A stretch of 64,000 nucleotides of DNA from Sporothrix humicola (taxonomy: Eukaryota > Ascomycota > Sordariomycetes > Ophiostomatales > Ophiostomataceae): contig WNYE01000052.1 in assembly GCA_021396245.1 (NCBI GenBank), forward strand, positions 239,582-303,581. The letters run 5' to 3'. Below the pieces are notes generated by a model. That model did not search any database. It was not told the origin of the DNA and saw nothing but the letters and a program-made list of their open reading frames with translations. How positions within the stretch are numbered: the first letter of the stretch is position 1; each line of letters starts with the position of its first letter. Shown piece after piece: positions 1-9,380 of this stretch. The translations under genes and the position numbers were made by a program.

Positions 1-321
1 CTCCGGAGTCTGTGGAGTGGCAACAATTCGGTTAGAAAAGAAAAAGAAAACTCCTAAGACGGCCAGCACCGTTTTCCTCCGGACCGTGCTTACCCGAGTG
101 TTCAAAAGACGAGCGACATCTTCAGTGACGCGAACTTTGACGGCCTTGCTGGCAAGATCGCGGCTCTCCAGGCCGGGCACGTCTTTGTAATCAGCGACGA
201 TGTAAATGAAAGGGGGCAAGGCCTGGTCGGCATCTGTGCCCGCCACAGGCGCGGGTGCAGCGGTGACAGAGGCAATGCCGGCTGCGGCAAAAAGAGTAGC
301 AACGATTCCAGTGCACTTCAT
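1..321 (-). CDS. N-terminal part of a small secreted protein (truncated by window edge)
   Basis: The reading frame starts at the ATG complementary to 319-321. Exon 1 (321-94, 76 codons) opens with a classical signal peptide: Met-Lys-Cys, a hydrophobic Ala/Val/Leu core, then SVTA|APAP as a likely signal-peptidase site near residue 21. The mature part (ALPPFIYIVADYKDVPG...) is short and polar. A good donor (GTAAGC, 93-88), a TCTAAC branch site and a CCACAG acceptor define an 84-bp intron (93-10), and three codons of exon 2 (9-1) remain before the edge. I do not recognise the family. Because it lies next to two UstYa-type genes it could be a RiPP precursor, but no repeated core or Lys-Arg processing site is visible in the part present. 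It could equally be an unrelated secreted effector-like protein. Confidence 0.55.
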   Translation of the reverse strand, partial: MKCTGIVATLFAAAGIASVTAAPAPVAGTDADQALPPFIYIVADYKDVPGLESRDLASKAVKVRVTEDVARLLNTRVSTVRRKTVLAVLGVFFFFSNRIVATPQTPE

Positions 322-1088
322 TGTGGTTGTTGTAGCTGTGAGCTATGAGGTAGATAGTGAGCAATGATGGTGGTAAGTGATGTGGGATTCAAGTCTGGAT
401 AATCTGGTAATGCGAACTGTGGTTGAATATTTTGTCCATAACTTTTCTCGAGTGGGAGTTTCTCCATATTTATATGTGATGATCGCTCTGATTCTCGCGG
501 CAGTAGCATCATTGACATCTGGTGAAATGAAAGGTGTTTTGTTGACCAAATATCTCTATGGCTGCCCAACATCGCGGCGTAGATCACATGACAGAGCTTA
601 GATAAAAACAAGGTAACGAACAAACAAGAAGGAAAGAAATATTGACTTTCCCGTCGACAATATACATCTGCGTATTCAAATTGGCATTACGCCGCAATAA
701 AGGGTCCTTTATCTACGGAATGTCTCAGTATCGCTATTGTTACTGGGCCGACAATGGAAAACCAACCCAGCTCTATATCTACCCGCTTCCGACATGCTGA
801 TGTTGGTGCACCAGCCCTTCATTTATTCAACACGCAACAGCCATGACGATTTATGTTGCATGTATTCGAGATCGTTAATTATCAGAGAAGGCTTTTGCAA
901 ATACAATAAAGCTGTGAAATTGTAAAATCCTCATCAGGTTGAGGTCATTTACCACGTAAATAAACGGCAGTGTTGGACATTAAACGACACCTGCGATGAG
1001 GCACGCTCAAAGTAATTCCACAATATCAAATACAAATGACAGCATCACACATCCATTTTCAAGCGGTTGCCTAATAGCGGAACAATAA
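322..1088. promoter_or_regulatory. Intergenic: promoter of the truncated secreted-protein gene and 3' region of the first UstYa gene
   Basis: No convincing gene lies here; short frames on both strands lack family signal. On the minus strand a TATAAATA box (complement of 467-474) sits about 145 bp upstream of the secreted-protein ATG and is a plausible core promoter. The right part holds the 3' untranslated region of the UstYa gene that ends at 1089. I see no repeat or regulatory palindrome that stands out. Confidence 0.4.
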
Positions 1089-2089
1089 TCAAGCCCAAGT
1101 CCCCCATCTTTCGGAATGCTCCTCAACATAAGACAAGATACGGCTGAAATTTCGACATGTGTGTAACGTGCTGAAGTCCGGCGCAACCTGGCCCGTTGGT
1201 TTCCAGGCAACTTCCTTGGCCGTAATAGGCGTGATATCGGCGGTGCACATGAGGTTAATCCGTATCATCTCAATGCAATGATCTGGTAGACGTTAAAATA
1301 CAATTTGGAGGTTAATAGGACTGTAAGATAATCGTAGTGAGACTTACCAAGATGGGCTCGGTCTACCCTGGGCGCCGCGTCAAAGGTGTAATACTCGGGC
1401 CACGTATGTTTCCGGATCTCGTTCTGAACATTAAGCTATGTTAAAATACCAGTGTCTTAACGTAGTTAATTAAAATAATACCACGCATTGTGTAACACTT
1501 ACAAGACAATGAAGCTGGTGAAACACTTCCAACAAAACCTGAACACCGTCGGTGCCGTCGCCGAAACCAAAGATGATGTCGGCATCACTCGTCTTATTGA
1601 TCCGGCCGAGATCGCCTTTGTTGATGCGCAGACTGCCTGCTCCACCAAGCGAGACGCGGTCCCAAGCCTCGTCGAGCGCCGGCGACGGTTCGCCCCGCCA
1701 GACTGATGCTTCTAAAAACTCGCCAGAAAACGTGGTCTGGTAGTACTCCACGGCGTCCATAGCCGGTGCTGCGAGCATCGTTTGTTAGCATCCGCTCTTG
1801 ACCGTTTTCCTCGTATATCCACGACAAACTTACACCAGGTCGACAGCATCTTTCCACAATCGTGGGAAGTGATCGTCTGGCGGCCGACAATGATCCCGCC
1901 GATCAGTGCAATGACGATGCCGAGAGCGGTGAACAGTGTGCGGAGGGAGAGAGATCTTGCTGTGTGAACATCCAGTATGTCCAAGTCTGATTTCTCGGAC
2001 ATGCTGTTCGCACCGGTGTCGTTAGACAATGGCGTATACTCTTGTGGACGCCATCTTTTGTTAAGAGAGGTGAACAGACTGAAAGACAT
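1089..2089 (-). CDS. UstYa/DUF3328-family oxidase-like protein (first of a divergent pair)
   Basis: Four exons can be read: 2089-1834, 1768-1503, 1423-1348 and 1282-1089, giving 263 aa. All three introns (65, 79 and 65 bp) have GTAAGT donors and AG acceptors. A cytosolic polar N-terminus is followed by one membrane segment (about residues 52-72, TLFTALGIVIALIGGIIVG), then a lumenal or extracellular domain. Both family hallmarks are present: HQLHC (169-173) and HLDHC (198-202), the latter split by intron 3 inside the Asp codon. Other family-like stretches are AVEYYQTTF, NEIRKHTWPEYY and LMCTADITP. UstYa proteins carry out copper-type oxidations or cyclisations in fungal RiPP pathways such as ustiloxin and cyclochlorotine, and in some other pathways. 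The divergent partner is the UstYa gene starting at 2829. The substrate is unknown. The family call is strong; the pathway is inferred. Confidence 0.88.
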
Positions 2090-2828
2090 GATAGCGTGAA
2101 CACGAGATGTTGAACACAAGATGTTGAAATGAATGCGATTGAAACTGATCGATGTGATGATGAGTCTGGTATGTGCAATGCATGTTGATATGCACCCAGA
2201 GACAAAACAAAATCTCGTCTGAATTATGAAAAATGGTCATCCACCGTCAGGTAGGGAAAGTCCGCCCAGATAGGATAAAACATGTGCCGCCCTGGTTCAT
2301 TCTGGGCTGCTTCCTGTTGGAGATACCTGTGCGCATGTGCCGCATTTTGGGTCTAATGAGTAATTCTGTTGGTACGATAATGTAATATACGACTACGTCA
2401 ACTGAGTCTCTTATAAGATAACCAACGTCTCGATCTACAGTGCCTGAATAATGACATTGAGGTCCTTAATTTTGCCATCAGGTCGTTATTTTTTTTTAAA
2501 TGCTAACTGGGCTTTTTCTAGGCAACAGCAAAACGACATCCAGCGTTGGTGCATCACCCATTATATCCTTTTTTTTTCTTCTTTTTTTTTTCTCTATTTT
2601 TTTTTCTCTGCTTCTTCGTATCTATTTTCTTCTTCTTTTTGTTTACGCTCATATTGGCTTTTTCTCTTCTTCCTTTCTTGGCTTCAAACAATCAAAATCT
2701 CTCCTGTCTCTCATATTTCTATATTTTGATGTCAATATCTTTCCACATTTGCAGTTTCAGATAATAAAAAAGAAAAAGAAAAAGAAAAGACAGCAAAGCA
2801 AAAGACCCAAATCCACGACTCACCGATA
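2090..2828. promoter_or_regulatory. Shared bidirectional promoter region of the two UstYa genes
   Basis: These 739 bp separate the two divergent start codons and probably serve both genes. The right part holds a long polypyrimidine tract (about 2567-2641), typical of fungal core promoters or 5' leaders, and an (AAAAAG)-type purine run (about 2766-2790) just before the ATG at 2829. No gene is visible; the frames over the T-rich tract are low-complexity artefacts. I could not pick out a binding site with confidence. Confidence 0.5.
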
Positions 2829-3897
2829 ATGGCCGAGGTAAAGTTAGATATCGCATCATCAATGTCCGATTCTGACGGGGACTGCTACAGCACAGATGGA
2901 CGACTTGACAAAGAAGAATCTGCCGGGCTTCTTGAGCCATCGCGGTATCAAGTTGACCAAACATGGCTGAGACGAGTCTTCAAAATCCGCCTCCATTCGG
3001 TATCCATCGTTGGGTTTGTGCTCCCATGGACCATATCCTTCCTTCTCGCTATTGCACTGATCCTGATCGGGGTGAAAGCTGGCCAGGGGGAAACGACAAA
3101 ATGCCGGCCGAGTCCAGACGACCAGAACGGAGCGTACAGTCCGGCCGAGGAAGCCGTCGGATACGTGCCGGTAACATTCGGTGCCGGTTTTGGCCGCACG
3201 ACATCGCCATATCAAGGTTTTCCAACGGATGAAACGGATGCCTTGTGGGAGGATCTGTATGAATGTGAGTGGGATTCATCTTTATGACAATGACATGAAC
3301 CTACTAACACGTACCCTTAGATGGCGTTACACTTCACGTTGACAGCGCTACACACGACCAGCTGCTTAATAGGTCCGAGCATGTGCCCGTCCGTGGCTAT
3401 GAGGGCGACTACCTGGTCGGCCTCGACGTGTTTCACCAGTTGCATTGTCTGGTGAGTGTAAGAAAATAAATGTTGTCCTTACGCACTAACGCTGCCAGAA
3501 CCAAATCCGTAAGGCGTTCTACCCGCGGCGGTACAACGTCTCCATGGTCAATGCCGACGGCAGCGTCAAGTACCTCCAGTGGCTGCACATTGACCACTGC
3601 ATCGACTCGATCCGGCAGTCGCTCATGTGCAACGCCGACACCAGCCTCATCACCTACGACTGGCTCAAGTCCAATATTATGGAGCCACAGCTCAAGACGG
3701 TGCACATGTGCCGCGACTTTGGACGGCTGCGCGAATGGGCCTTTGAGCGCTACGTTAATTTTACTACGAACAAGCGGCGCCACGTCGAGCACGGCGTCAT
3801 TGTCGACTACACCAACAGGGGTGTCGACCCGGAAGACGAGAAGGCCGCCGAGTCGTACCTGCCGGAAGGGTGGAACTACACAGTAGAGGATCTGTGA
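2829..3897 (+). CDS. UstYa/DUF3328-family oxidase-like protein (second of a divergent pair)
   Basis: Three exons, 2829-3264, 3321-3451 and 3499-3897, give 321 aa. Introns use GTGAGT donors, TACTAAC or CACTAAC branch sites and TTAG or CCAG acceptors. The N-terminal 60 or so residues are acidic and polar. A single membrane helix follows (about 63-82, FVLPWTISFLLAIALILIGV), then the oxidase domain. HQLHC is at 184-188 and HIDHC at 219-223, the pair of metal-binding motifs expected of UstYa enzymes, followed by SLMCNADTSL. The first motif ends exactly at the exon 2/3 junction, the same place as in the divergent neighbour. The protein is longer than its partner, with an extended C-terminus ending in ...WNYTVEDL. 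UstYa pairs often act in sequence or as complexes in RiPP maturation (known for the family); the specific product here is unknown. The stop codon lies in a small decamer repeat. Confidence 0.88.
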
Positions 3898-3914
3898 GGA
3901 TCTGTGAGGATCTC
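3886..3914 (+). repeat. Decamer tandem repeat spanning the stop codon
   Basis: The decamer TCTGTGAGGA occurs at 3891-3900 and 3901-3910, flanked by partial copies. The TGA stop of the UstYa gene (3895-3897) lies in the first complete copy, so the repeat straddles the end of the coding sequence. Confidence 0.7.
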
Positions 3915-4453
3915 ACGAAACATGGTCTTTAATAGTGGATAGAGGAATTAGCGGTTGATGTTTTCCGGACTTGGTTTCTGTTCATGTATTTAATTTATTA
4001 TTAAGCCCCGGGTTTGTTATTTATCTTTCGAACAATAATAACAACATGTTTCAGTATCAAGTTCATTTGTCTAGATTTACTTTCACTTTATTTACATGAC
4101 AACAACCATTTTTATATGTTTTGCTCACACCGGTCTTTATCTGGTACATTTGGTCTCAATTGCGACATATGCCTTGAAACGCATTGCCCCCCACGTACCG
4201 TCTGTTGGTTGCTTTCAGCCGCGAGGTGAAGGCCGTGCTTTGAATATGGTGCTTTACAAATTTGCAAATGTGGCACAGGCGCGTGCCGTGCCGTAGATGT
4301 GCAGCGAACAAGAAGCGAAACATTCGCCAGATATATAGATATATATGCTTGTGCTTGTGCTTTTGCCAACCCCGCCTGTCCTCTGTCCTGCAACTTACCA
4401 ATAACCACACAACATCCCATCCAACAAAATCAAGGCAATCACGGTCTAGCACG
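3898..4453. promoter_or_regulatory. Intergenic: UstYa 3' region and MFS transporter promoter
   Basis: No gene seen. An AT-rich stretch with ATATATAGATATATAT (about 4331-4346) lies about 110-120 bp before the transporter ATG and is a plausible TATA region. A frame in phase with the transporter continues upstream to 4262 but has no ATG before 4454, so I treat it as 5' untranslated leader. Confidence 0.45.
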
Positions 4454-6049
4454 ATGACAAGTACAGACAGCATTGACGAGCAAACACGCCGCAATGAGAC
4501 CACCGAAGAGTCGCCCCTTCTTTCAGGCAGCGGCCGGAGTGATGATTCCAATACCGCCAACCAGCCACCAGCCTCTACATTCACACGAAGAAGCGTCTTC
4601 GCCGTCACACGCATAATCCTCGCCGTGGTTCTTTTGGAATCAGCGACCATCCTCGCCGATGTGCCGGTCTACGCGATCCTCGAAGGCATTATCTGTCAGC
4701 AGATGGGCAAGGGCGATGGCGATGGCGATGGTGATGGCGAACAAAGACAAAGCTGCTCCGGCGATGCGGACGTGCAGGCCGAGCTGGCGTTCATTCGTGG
4801 CTGGCAGCTGACCCTCGAGCTGCTGCCCGGCATTTTGACGGCTATCCCCTATGGCATTGTCGGCGATCGATACGGCCGCAAGTTCATGTTCATCGTCTGC
4901 ACGGTGGGCATTCTCTCGTCGCAGTTTTTCTACTTGCTGGTCTGCTGGCGCTCCGACCTTTTTCCTGTGCGCCTCACGTGGGCGGCGTCTCTTTTTATTC
5001 TCATTGGTGGCGGACCCGTCATCCTCAACGGCATCGTCTTTGCCATGCTGTCGGATGTGGCGCCCGACGCGGCACGGTCGACCGTCTTCTTTTATTTTGG
5101 CGCCGCCGTCCTCGCGAGCCAGTTGGTGTTCAGTTCTCTCGCGGCCTTTATGATGCAGCGACTCGACGTCTGGTCACCGGTTCAGGCCAGTCTGGCCATG
5201 CTTGTGCCGGTTCTTCCACTTTGCTTCACACTCCCGGAAACTTTGCCAGAGCAGTCAGCCCCGGCCGAGACAGAAAGTGGCAACAGCAACAACAGCAACA
5301 ATAGCAACAGCAGCAACAACGTCAGTGAGAACGGCAGAACCGGACCACCCGCCACAGCAAAGACTCTGAAAAACGCCCTGGCAGAAACCGCCACCGCCTT
5401 CACCGCATCTACAGCGTTTTTGGTCGACAGCCCCAACCAGCAAGTCGCCCTGCTCCTGGCCACCCTTTTGACAACAACGCTCGGCCGCCACGCCCAGGAC
5501 ATCCTGCTCCAGTTTGTCCGCGGCCGCTACGACTGGTCCTGGGCCCAGGCCGGCTATCTCGTGTCGCTCAAAGCGTTTGTCGTCTTGCTCCTGCTGCTGG
5601 TGCTTCTTCCCGCCGCCAGCTCCCACTATGCGCTCGCCCGCTGGTGGTCGCCGCTGGCAAACGTCCGTACTCCGCCGCAGCGCGACCTCTGGCTTGCCCG
5701 TGCCAGCTGTCTTCTGCTCATTGCCGGCTGCCTGCTTGTCGGCCTGGCCCCTACGCCGACCTTGATGGTTCCTGGGCTTGTCGTCTACTGCCTGGGCAAC
5801 GGCTACAATTTTGTCCTGCGCAGCTTGCTGGCGATCCTCGTCGAGCCTGCCCACCGCGGCACCCTCTTCAACGCCGCCGGTATTCTTGAGAGCGCCGGTG
5901 CCGTCGTTGCGGGGCCAATGCTGGCCGCCGCCTACCGTGCCGGCCTGCGTCTCGGTGGGCTTTGGACGGGCCTGCCCTTTTTCGTGGCCGTGGCCCTGTT
6001 TGGCACGGCCCTGTTTGTCTTGACGACAGCTCGGCTACCGCCGTCTTGA
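4454..6049 (+). CDS. Major facilitator superfamily (MFS) transporter
   Basis: An intronless frame of 531 aa from the first in-frame ATG (4454). An acidic, Ser/Thr-rich cytosolic N-terminus (about 50 residues) precedes about twelve hydrophobic segments in two bundles. The MFS signature GDRYGRK follows the second predicted helix region, as in TetA-like and SLC46-like transporters. Two low-complexity insertions stand out: a Gly-Asp run in the first external loop (encoded near 4711-4741) and a Ser/Asn run in the central loop between the two halves (about 5277-5322). Both are encoded by hexamer-like microsatellites. It is a plasma or vesicle membrane proton-coupled transporter; the substrate cannot be read from sequence. 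Its position beside two UstYa genes suggests export of a metabolite, as in other UstYa clusters, but it could also belong to the downstream metabolic genes. Confidence 0.85.
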   Translation: MTSTDSIDEQTRRNETTEESPLLSGSGRSDDSNTANQPPASTFTRRSVFAVTRIILAVVLLESATILADVPVYAILEGIICQQMGKGDGDGDGDGEQRQSCSGDADVQAELAFIRGWQLTLELLPGILTAIPYGIVGDRYGRKFMFIVCTVGILSSQFFYLLVCWRSDLFPVRLTWAASLFILIGGGPVILNGIVFAMLSDVAPDAARSTVFFYFGAAVLASQLVFSSLAAFMMQRLDVWSPVQASLAMLVPVLPLCFTLPETLPEQSAPAETESGNSNNSNNSNSSNNVSENGRTGPPATAKTLKNALAETATAFTASTAFLVDSPNQQVALLLATLLTTTLGRHAQDILLQFVRGRYDWSWAQAGYLVSLKAFVVLLLLLVLLPAASSHYALARWWSPLANVRTPPQRDLWLARASCLLLIAGCLLVGLAPTPTLMVPGLVVYCLGNGYNFVLRSLLAILVEPAHRGTLFNAAGILESAGAVVAGPMLAAAYRAGLRLGGLWTGLPFFVAVALFGTALFVLTTARLPPS

Positions 6050-6474
6050 CGGAGGTTACGTAAAAAGACACGTCGTTAAACGTACTTTATAAAATAATAA
6101 AAGAAGAAAAAATTATAAAACACGAAAGAAATGAGGAATATCCGCAAAAGAATGACCACTACGAGTTGTAGGTAAGATATGGCTTATTTTGAGGCGAATA
6201 GCACGCAGCTGAATTTTGACTCTTTTGAAACTCGTCATGACTAGTTGTACCGCCTTGGGAGCATTCGACTAGAAGATGATGCAGATGAGAGGGACGACTG
6301 AGATGAGACCGAGGAGGATGGCTGTGATGATGATTGAGATGAGGATGACCGGCGTGGGCGGCACTGGGTGGTGCCAAGATTTAAATAAACAATAGGCAAG
6401 CCAAATTGTGAGATTGACATAAGAACATAAGACCCAGTTAATCATTAGGTCTATTTCTATATTGTGAATGACAT
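6050..6474. other. Convergent intergenic region (transporter / CMD-like gene)
   Basis: These 425 bp lie between two convergent genes. The left part is A-rich with AATAAAA-like polyadenylation signals near 6095. Short frames here have no family signal. No promoter is expected and nothing else is recognised. Confidence 0.5.
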
Positions 6475-7068
6475 TTACTGCTTCTCGGGCAGTTCCACGC
6501 CAAAACCGTTGAGCACCGTCATCAGATACGAGTAAAAGCCCACGAGATGCACAAAGTGCTTTGTGCCGTCCACACCAAACCGCTCGACGAGCTTGTCCCA
6601 CTTGTCCTGAGACAGGGCGCCGGACCCGTAGACAAGCTCGTGGGCCGCGGCCTGGACGAGCTTGTCGTCGTTATTGTCCGTCCAGGTGTCGGGCACTTTG
6701 GCGTCGAGAAGCGTGTCGATCTCGGCCCGCGACAGCCCCGCCGCCGTAGCCATGGCCAGGTGCGAGTTGATGGCGTAGGCGGTCTTGTAGCGCGATACCG
6801 TGACCAGAATGGCAATCTCGCGCTGGCGCTGGCCAAAGCCGGGGATCTGCTCGACGGCGGACCCGAGGCCGTGGAAGTGGTTGCCGACGCTGGGCGTGGC
6901 CTGGTGGACGCCAAAGGGCCCGAGCAGGGCGCCGTCGTCGTCGCGGATGTTTCTCTTGGGCGTCTTGCCGCCGTTCTTGTTGGACAGATACTGGATGATC
7001 ATGTCGTAAAAGGCCCTGCCCTCGGCGTCGAGCTCGGACGGCGCACGGAGGCCGAGTCTGCTGGTCAT
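6475..7068 (-). CDS. Carboxymuconolactone decarboxylase / AhpD-like family protein
   Basis: A single exon of 197 aa. The central part (FGQRQREIAILVTVSRYKTAYAINSHLAMATAAG) has the helical CMD/AhpD fold pattern, with the conserved His in the position after the Arg-Tyr helix. The Cys-x-x-Cys pair of true AhpD alkylhydroperoxidase reductases is absent, which argues for a CMD-type enzyme or a peroxidase-inactive relative rather than a thiol peroxidase. Fungal members of this length are common but mostly uncharacterised, and some occur beside metabolic or secondary-metabolite genes. There is no signal peptide or membrane segment, so it is probably cytosolic or peroxisomal. The C-terminus ...ELPEKQ is not a PTS1 peroxisomal signal. 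Function in this cluster is unknown. Confidence 0.8.
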   Translation of the reverse strand: MTSRLGLRAPSELDAEGRAFYDMIIQYLSNKNGGKTPKRNIRDDDGALLGPFGVHQATPSVGNHFHGLGSAVEQIPGFGQRQREIAILVTVSRYKTAYAINSHLAMATAAGLSRAEIDTLLDAKVPDTWTDNNDDKLVQAAAHELVYGSGALSQDKWDKLVERFGVDGTKHFVHLVGFYSYLMTVLNGFGVELPEKQ

Positions 7069-7519
7069 TTTTGGGAGGTGGGGGTTGTTGTTGTTTTGTT
7101 AGTGGTGGTGGTGGTGGTGGCTGTGATGTTTGGTTTGTGGTCTGGGAGAACGTGAATGTCAACAATTGCGCATTGTACGGACCTAAAAACTTGAGTGCTT
7201 TTTTAGACCAAGATTTAACATGTGTACTTTAACAATGTCGTAAGTCTGAGGTCGTGTCTGTTGCCGAAAATACAAGAGCAGACTGCCTCCGTTTTCGCAG
7301 AGGTTGTTTAAAGCTAGATTGCATGTATGTTACTTCCTAGAGGCTGGCTAACACTGCGGAGAAATAGGGCCGGGGAAATGAACGACAAGTATGACAACAT
7401 AGCCGGTCCCACAACCGAGAAGAAAGAAAGCAAAACAAGACATATCCACAACGGCTGGGCATTTTGTATCGTCAAATGACTGATTTCATTAACTAGTACG
7501 ACGTATTATTACTGTAAAT
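7069..7519. promoter_or_regulatory. Intergenic: promoter of the CMD-like gene and 3' region of the zinc dehydrogenase
   Basis: Both flanking genes are on the minus strand. A G/T-rich microsatellite (TGG/GTT repeats, about 7086-7120) lies immediately upstream of the CMD-like start and forms its 5' leader. CGGAGA at 7357-7362 resembles the CGGAGT hexamer found in other promoters of this cluster. No gene seen. Confidence 0.4.
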
Positions 7520-8726
7520 CTACAGCTCCACCATGACCTTGATGACGAGGTTACCAACGTCGTCCTTGACCTTGGCGGCCGTCGCAAAGGCCGTGGGCAC
7601 CTCGTCCAGGCCCTTGAAGCGCTGCGTGACGAGTTTGCCAATGTCGGGCACGCGTGAGCCCTTGTTCTTGTTGATTTCCTCCAAGATTTTCAGTGCATCC
7701 GGGTAGGTGTTGGCGTAGCGGTTGACGCCGATGAGGTCGACCTCGCGCTTGGAGGCCGTGCCGATCGGGACAGTCTGCACAGGGTTGCCCATGCCGATTG
7801 TCAAGACCTTGCCGCCGGGGCGGGTGGCATACACGGCCGTCTGGACGCACGACTCGACGCCGGTGCACTCGTACGTGACGTGGAACTCGCTGCCGGCGTG
7901 GCCGTTGGCCTGGGCGGCCGTTAGAATAGAGGCCAGGCTTTTCGCGTTGGCCAGCGACTCCTCGAGGTTGCTGGCCCTTGTACGCGGCACGACAATGCCG
8001 GCGTCGGCAAACCCGTTGTCGCGCGCAAACTGGATGCGCTCTTCCAGGATGTCGGCCATGACGATCGACTTGGCGCCCGAGACACGGCTGACAGCGGCAC
8101 AGAGCAGCCCAACGGCCCCGGCGCCCAAAATCAAGACGGTTTGGCCCGTCACGCCGGCCCGCGACTGCGCATGCAGTGCCACCGACAGCGGCTCGGCCAG
8201 AGCGCCGTATTCGAGGCCGACGCCCGCAGGCAGCTTGTAGCACCACCGGGCCGGGTGGTTGATCCTTTCCTGCAGCGTGCCCTGCACGTGCGGCATCGTT
8301 CGCGCCGAGCTGCGGAAGCGCATGCCCTGACAGATGTTGTAGCGGCCCGACGCGCAAACGTCGCAGCTCTCGCACGGCACGCCCACTTCAATGGCCACGT
8401 TGTCGCCGACCGCAAAGTTGGACACCTTGCTTCCAACAGCAGTCACGACGCCGGCCGACTCGTGGCCCAGGCTCATGGGCTCCTTGACGACAATGTCGCC
8501 GACGCGGTTGTGCAGAAAGTAGTGCAGGTCAGAGCCGCAGAGGCCCGTGGCCTTGACGGCGATCTGGATCTCATCAGGGCCGGGCGGAGGAAGCTCACGG
8601 GATTCCTACAATGTTAGAGGGTGTGCATTAAAGAGTGAATATTCGAAAAAAATGGCATCTGTCTAAACTCACCACACGGAGATCCTTCTCGCCGTGAAGG
8701 ACGGATGCTCGGACGGTTGTGCTCAT
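7520..8726 (-). CDS. Zinc-dependent medium-chain dehydrogenase (sorbitol/xylitol dehydrogenase type)
   Basis: Two exons, 8726-8673 and 8605-7520, give 379 aa. The 67-bp intron has a GTGAGT donor and TTGTAG acceptor and lies after the 18th codon. Catalytic zinc ligands are visible: Cys41 in GLCGSD, and His66-Glu67 in GHES. The structural zinc site has four cysteines at 96, 99, 102 and 110 (CESCDVCASGRYNIC). A Rossmann motif GAGAVG near residue 180 followed by an acidic residue (MADI) predicts NAD(H). These features and the length match the polyol dehydrogenase (sorbitol, xylitol or L-arabinitol) branch, which oxidises a secondary hydroxyl of a polyol to a ketose. Exact substrate is not decided by sequence alone. 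It is divergent from the aldehyde dehydrogenase gene, suggesting shared control. Confidence 0.88.
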
Positions 8727-9380
8727 CTTGTCTGTGGTTTCTTTTGGTGTGTGATGTTCTGTGAAGAATAATGGTTTATTTAGATGTTGATTCTCACGAG
8801 TCTTCTTTGAAGGATGGTAAATATTTACGTCGACAATAATGCAGCCTTTACTGTGTACTCCAGTTCTCCGCAGAACATTTGCTGCTTGGCACATCGACTG
8901 TCGGACACTCTTGTACCGACGAACCGATTGCTCTCCGTTTGTCTTGTGACAATCTTGGTATTTTCGGGAACCCCAGCTTTCAAAAGAATCCCCGCGCTGA
9001 AACTGATGGTCTGGAGAAAGATGCTGAGTACGGAGTACTGATAAATAAGATGCAAAGATGTAGAGTAAACAGAGGGGCGGAGGAACAGCCGGTATCGCAA
9101 ACGACAGGCGCCGACTGTTAGCTGTGGATCCACTACCTTCTCTGGTAATTGTCGTGTAAGTCTACGGTCGGCATTCTGTATTAGTCTCCATGTAAGTAAA
9201 CATAGGTAGCTGTGTACTTTTACCAGTCTCGTCTGGGATACCATTCCGAATATATTGTTAACTGATATTACTGCGTTCTTCTCGGGAGCTTTACTTTGGA
9301 CTGGAAGTCGACAACCAGGACAGAATCGTAAACACACACTCTCACACCAACAGCATCAATCATCTCATTATACCATCACC
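8727..9380. promoter_or_regulatory. Bidirectional promoter between zinc dehydrogenase and aldehyde dehydrogenase
   Basis: These 654 bp separate two divergent start codons. AGTAC-GGA-GTACT (9027-9039) is a perfect inverted repeat with a 3-base spacer and contains CGGAGT. A TATA-like AATATATT (9248-9255) lies about 130 bp before the aldehyde dehydrogenase ATG. Short frames in this region show no family signal and are left out. Confidence 0.5.
9027..9039. promoter_or_regulatory. Candidate operator: AGTAC-GGA-GTACT inverted repeat
   Basis: Five-base arms AGTAC (9027-9031) and GTACT (9035-9039) flank GGA, midway between two divergent metabolic genes. Zn2Cys6 dimers commonly bind CGG-containing inverted repeats, and such a regulator is encoded at the end of this cluster. 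The assignment is inference. Confidence 0.3.
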
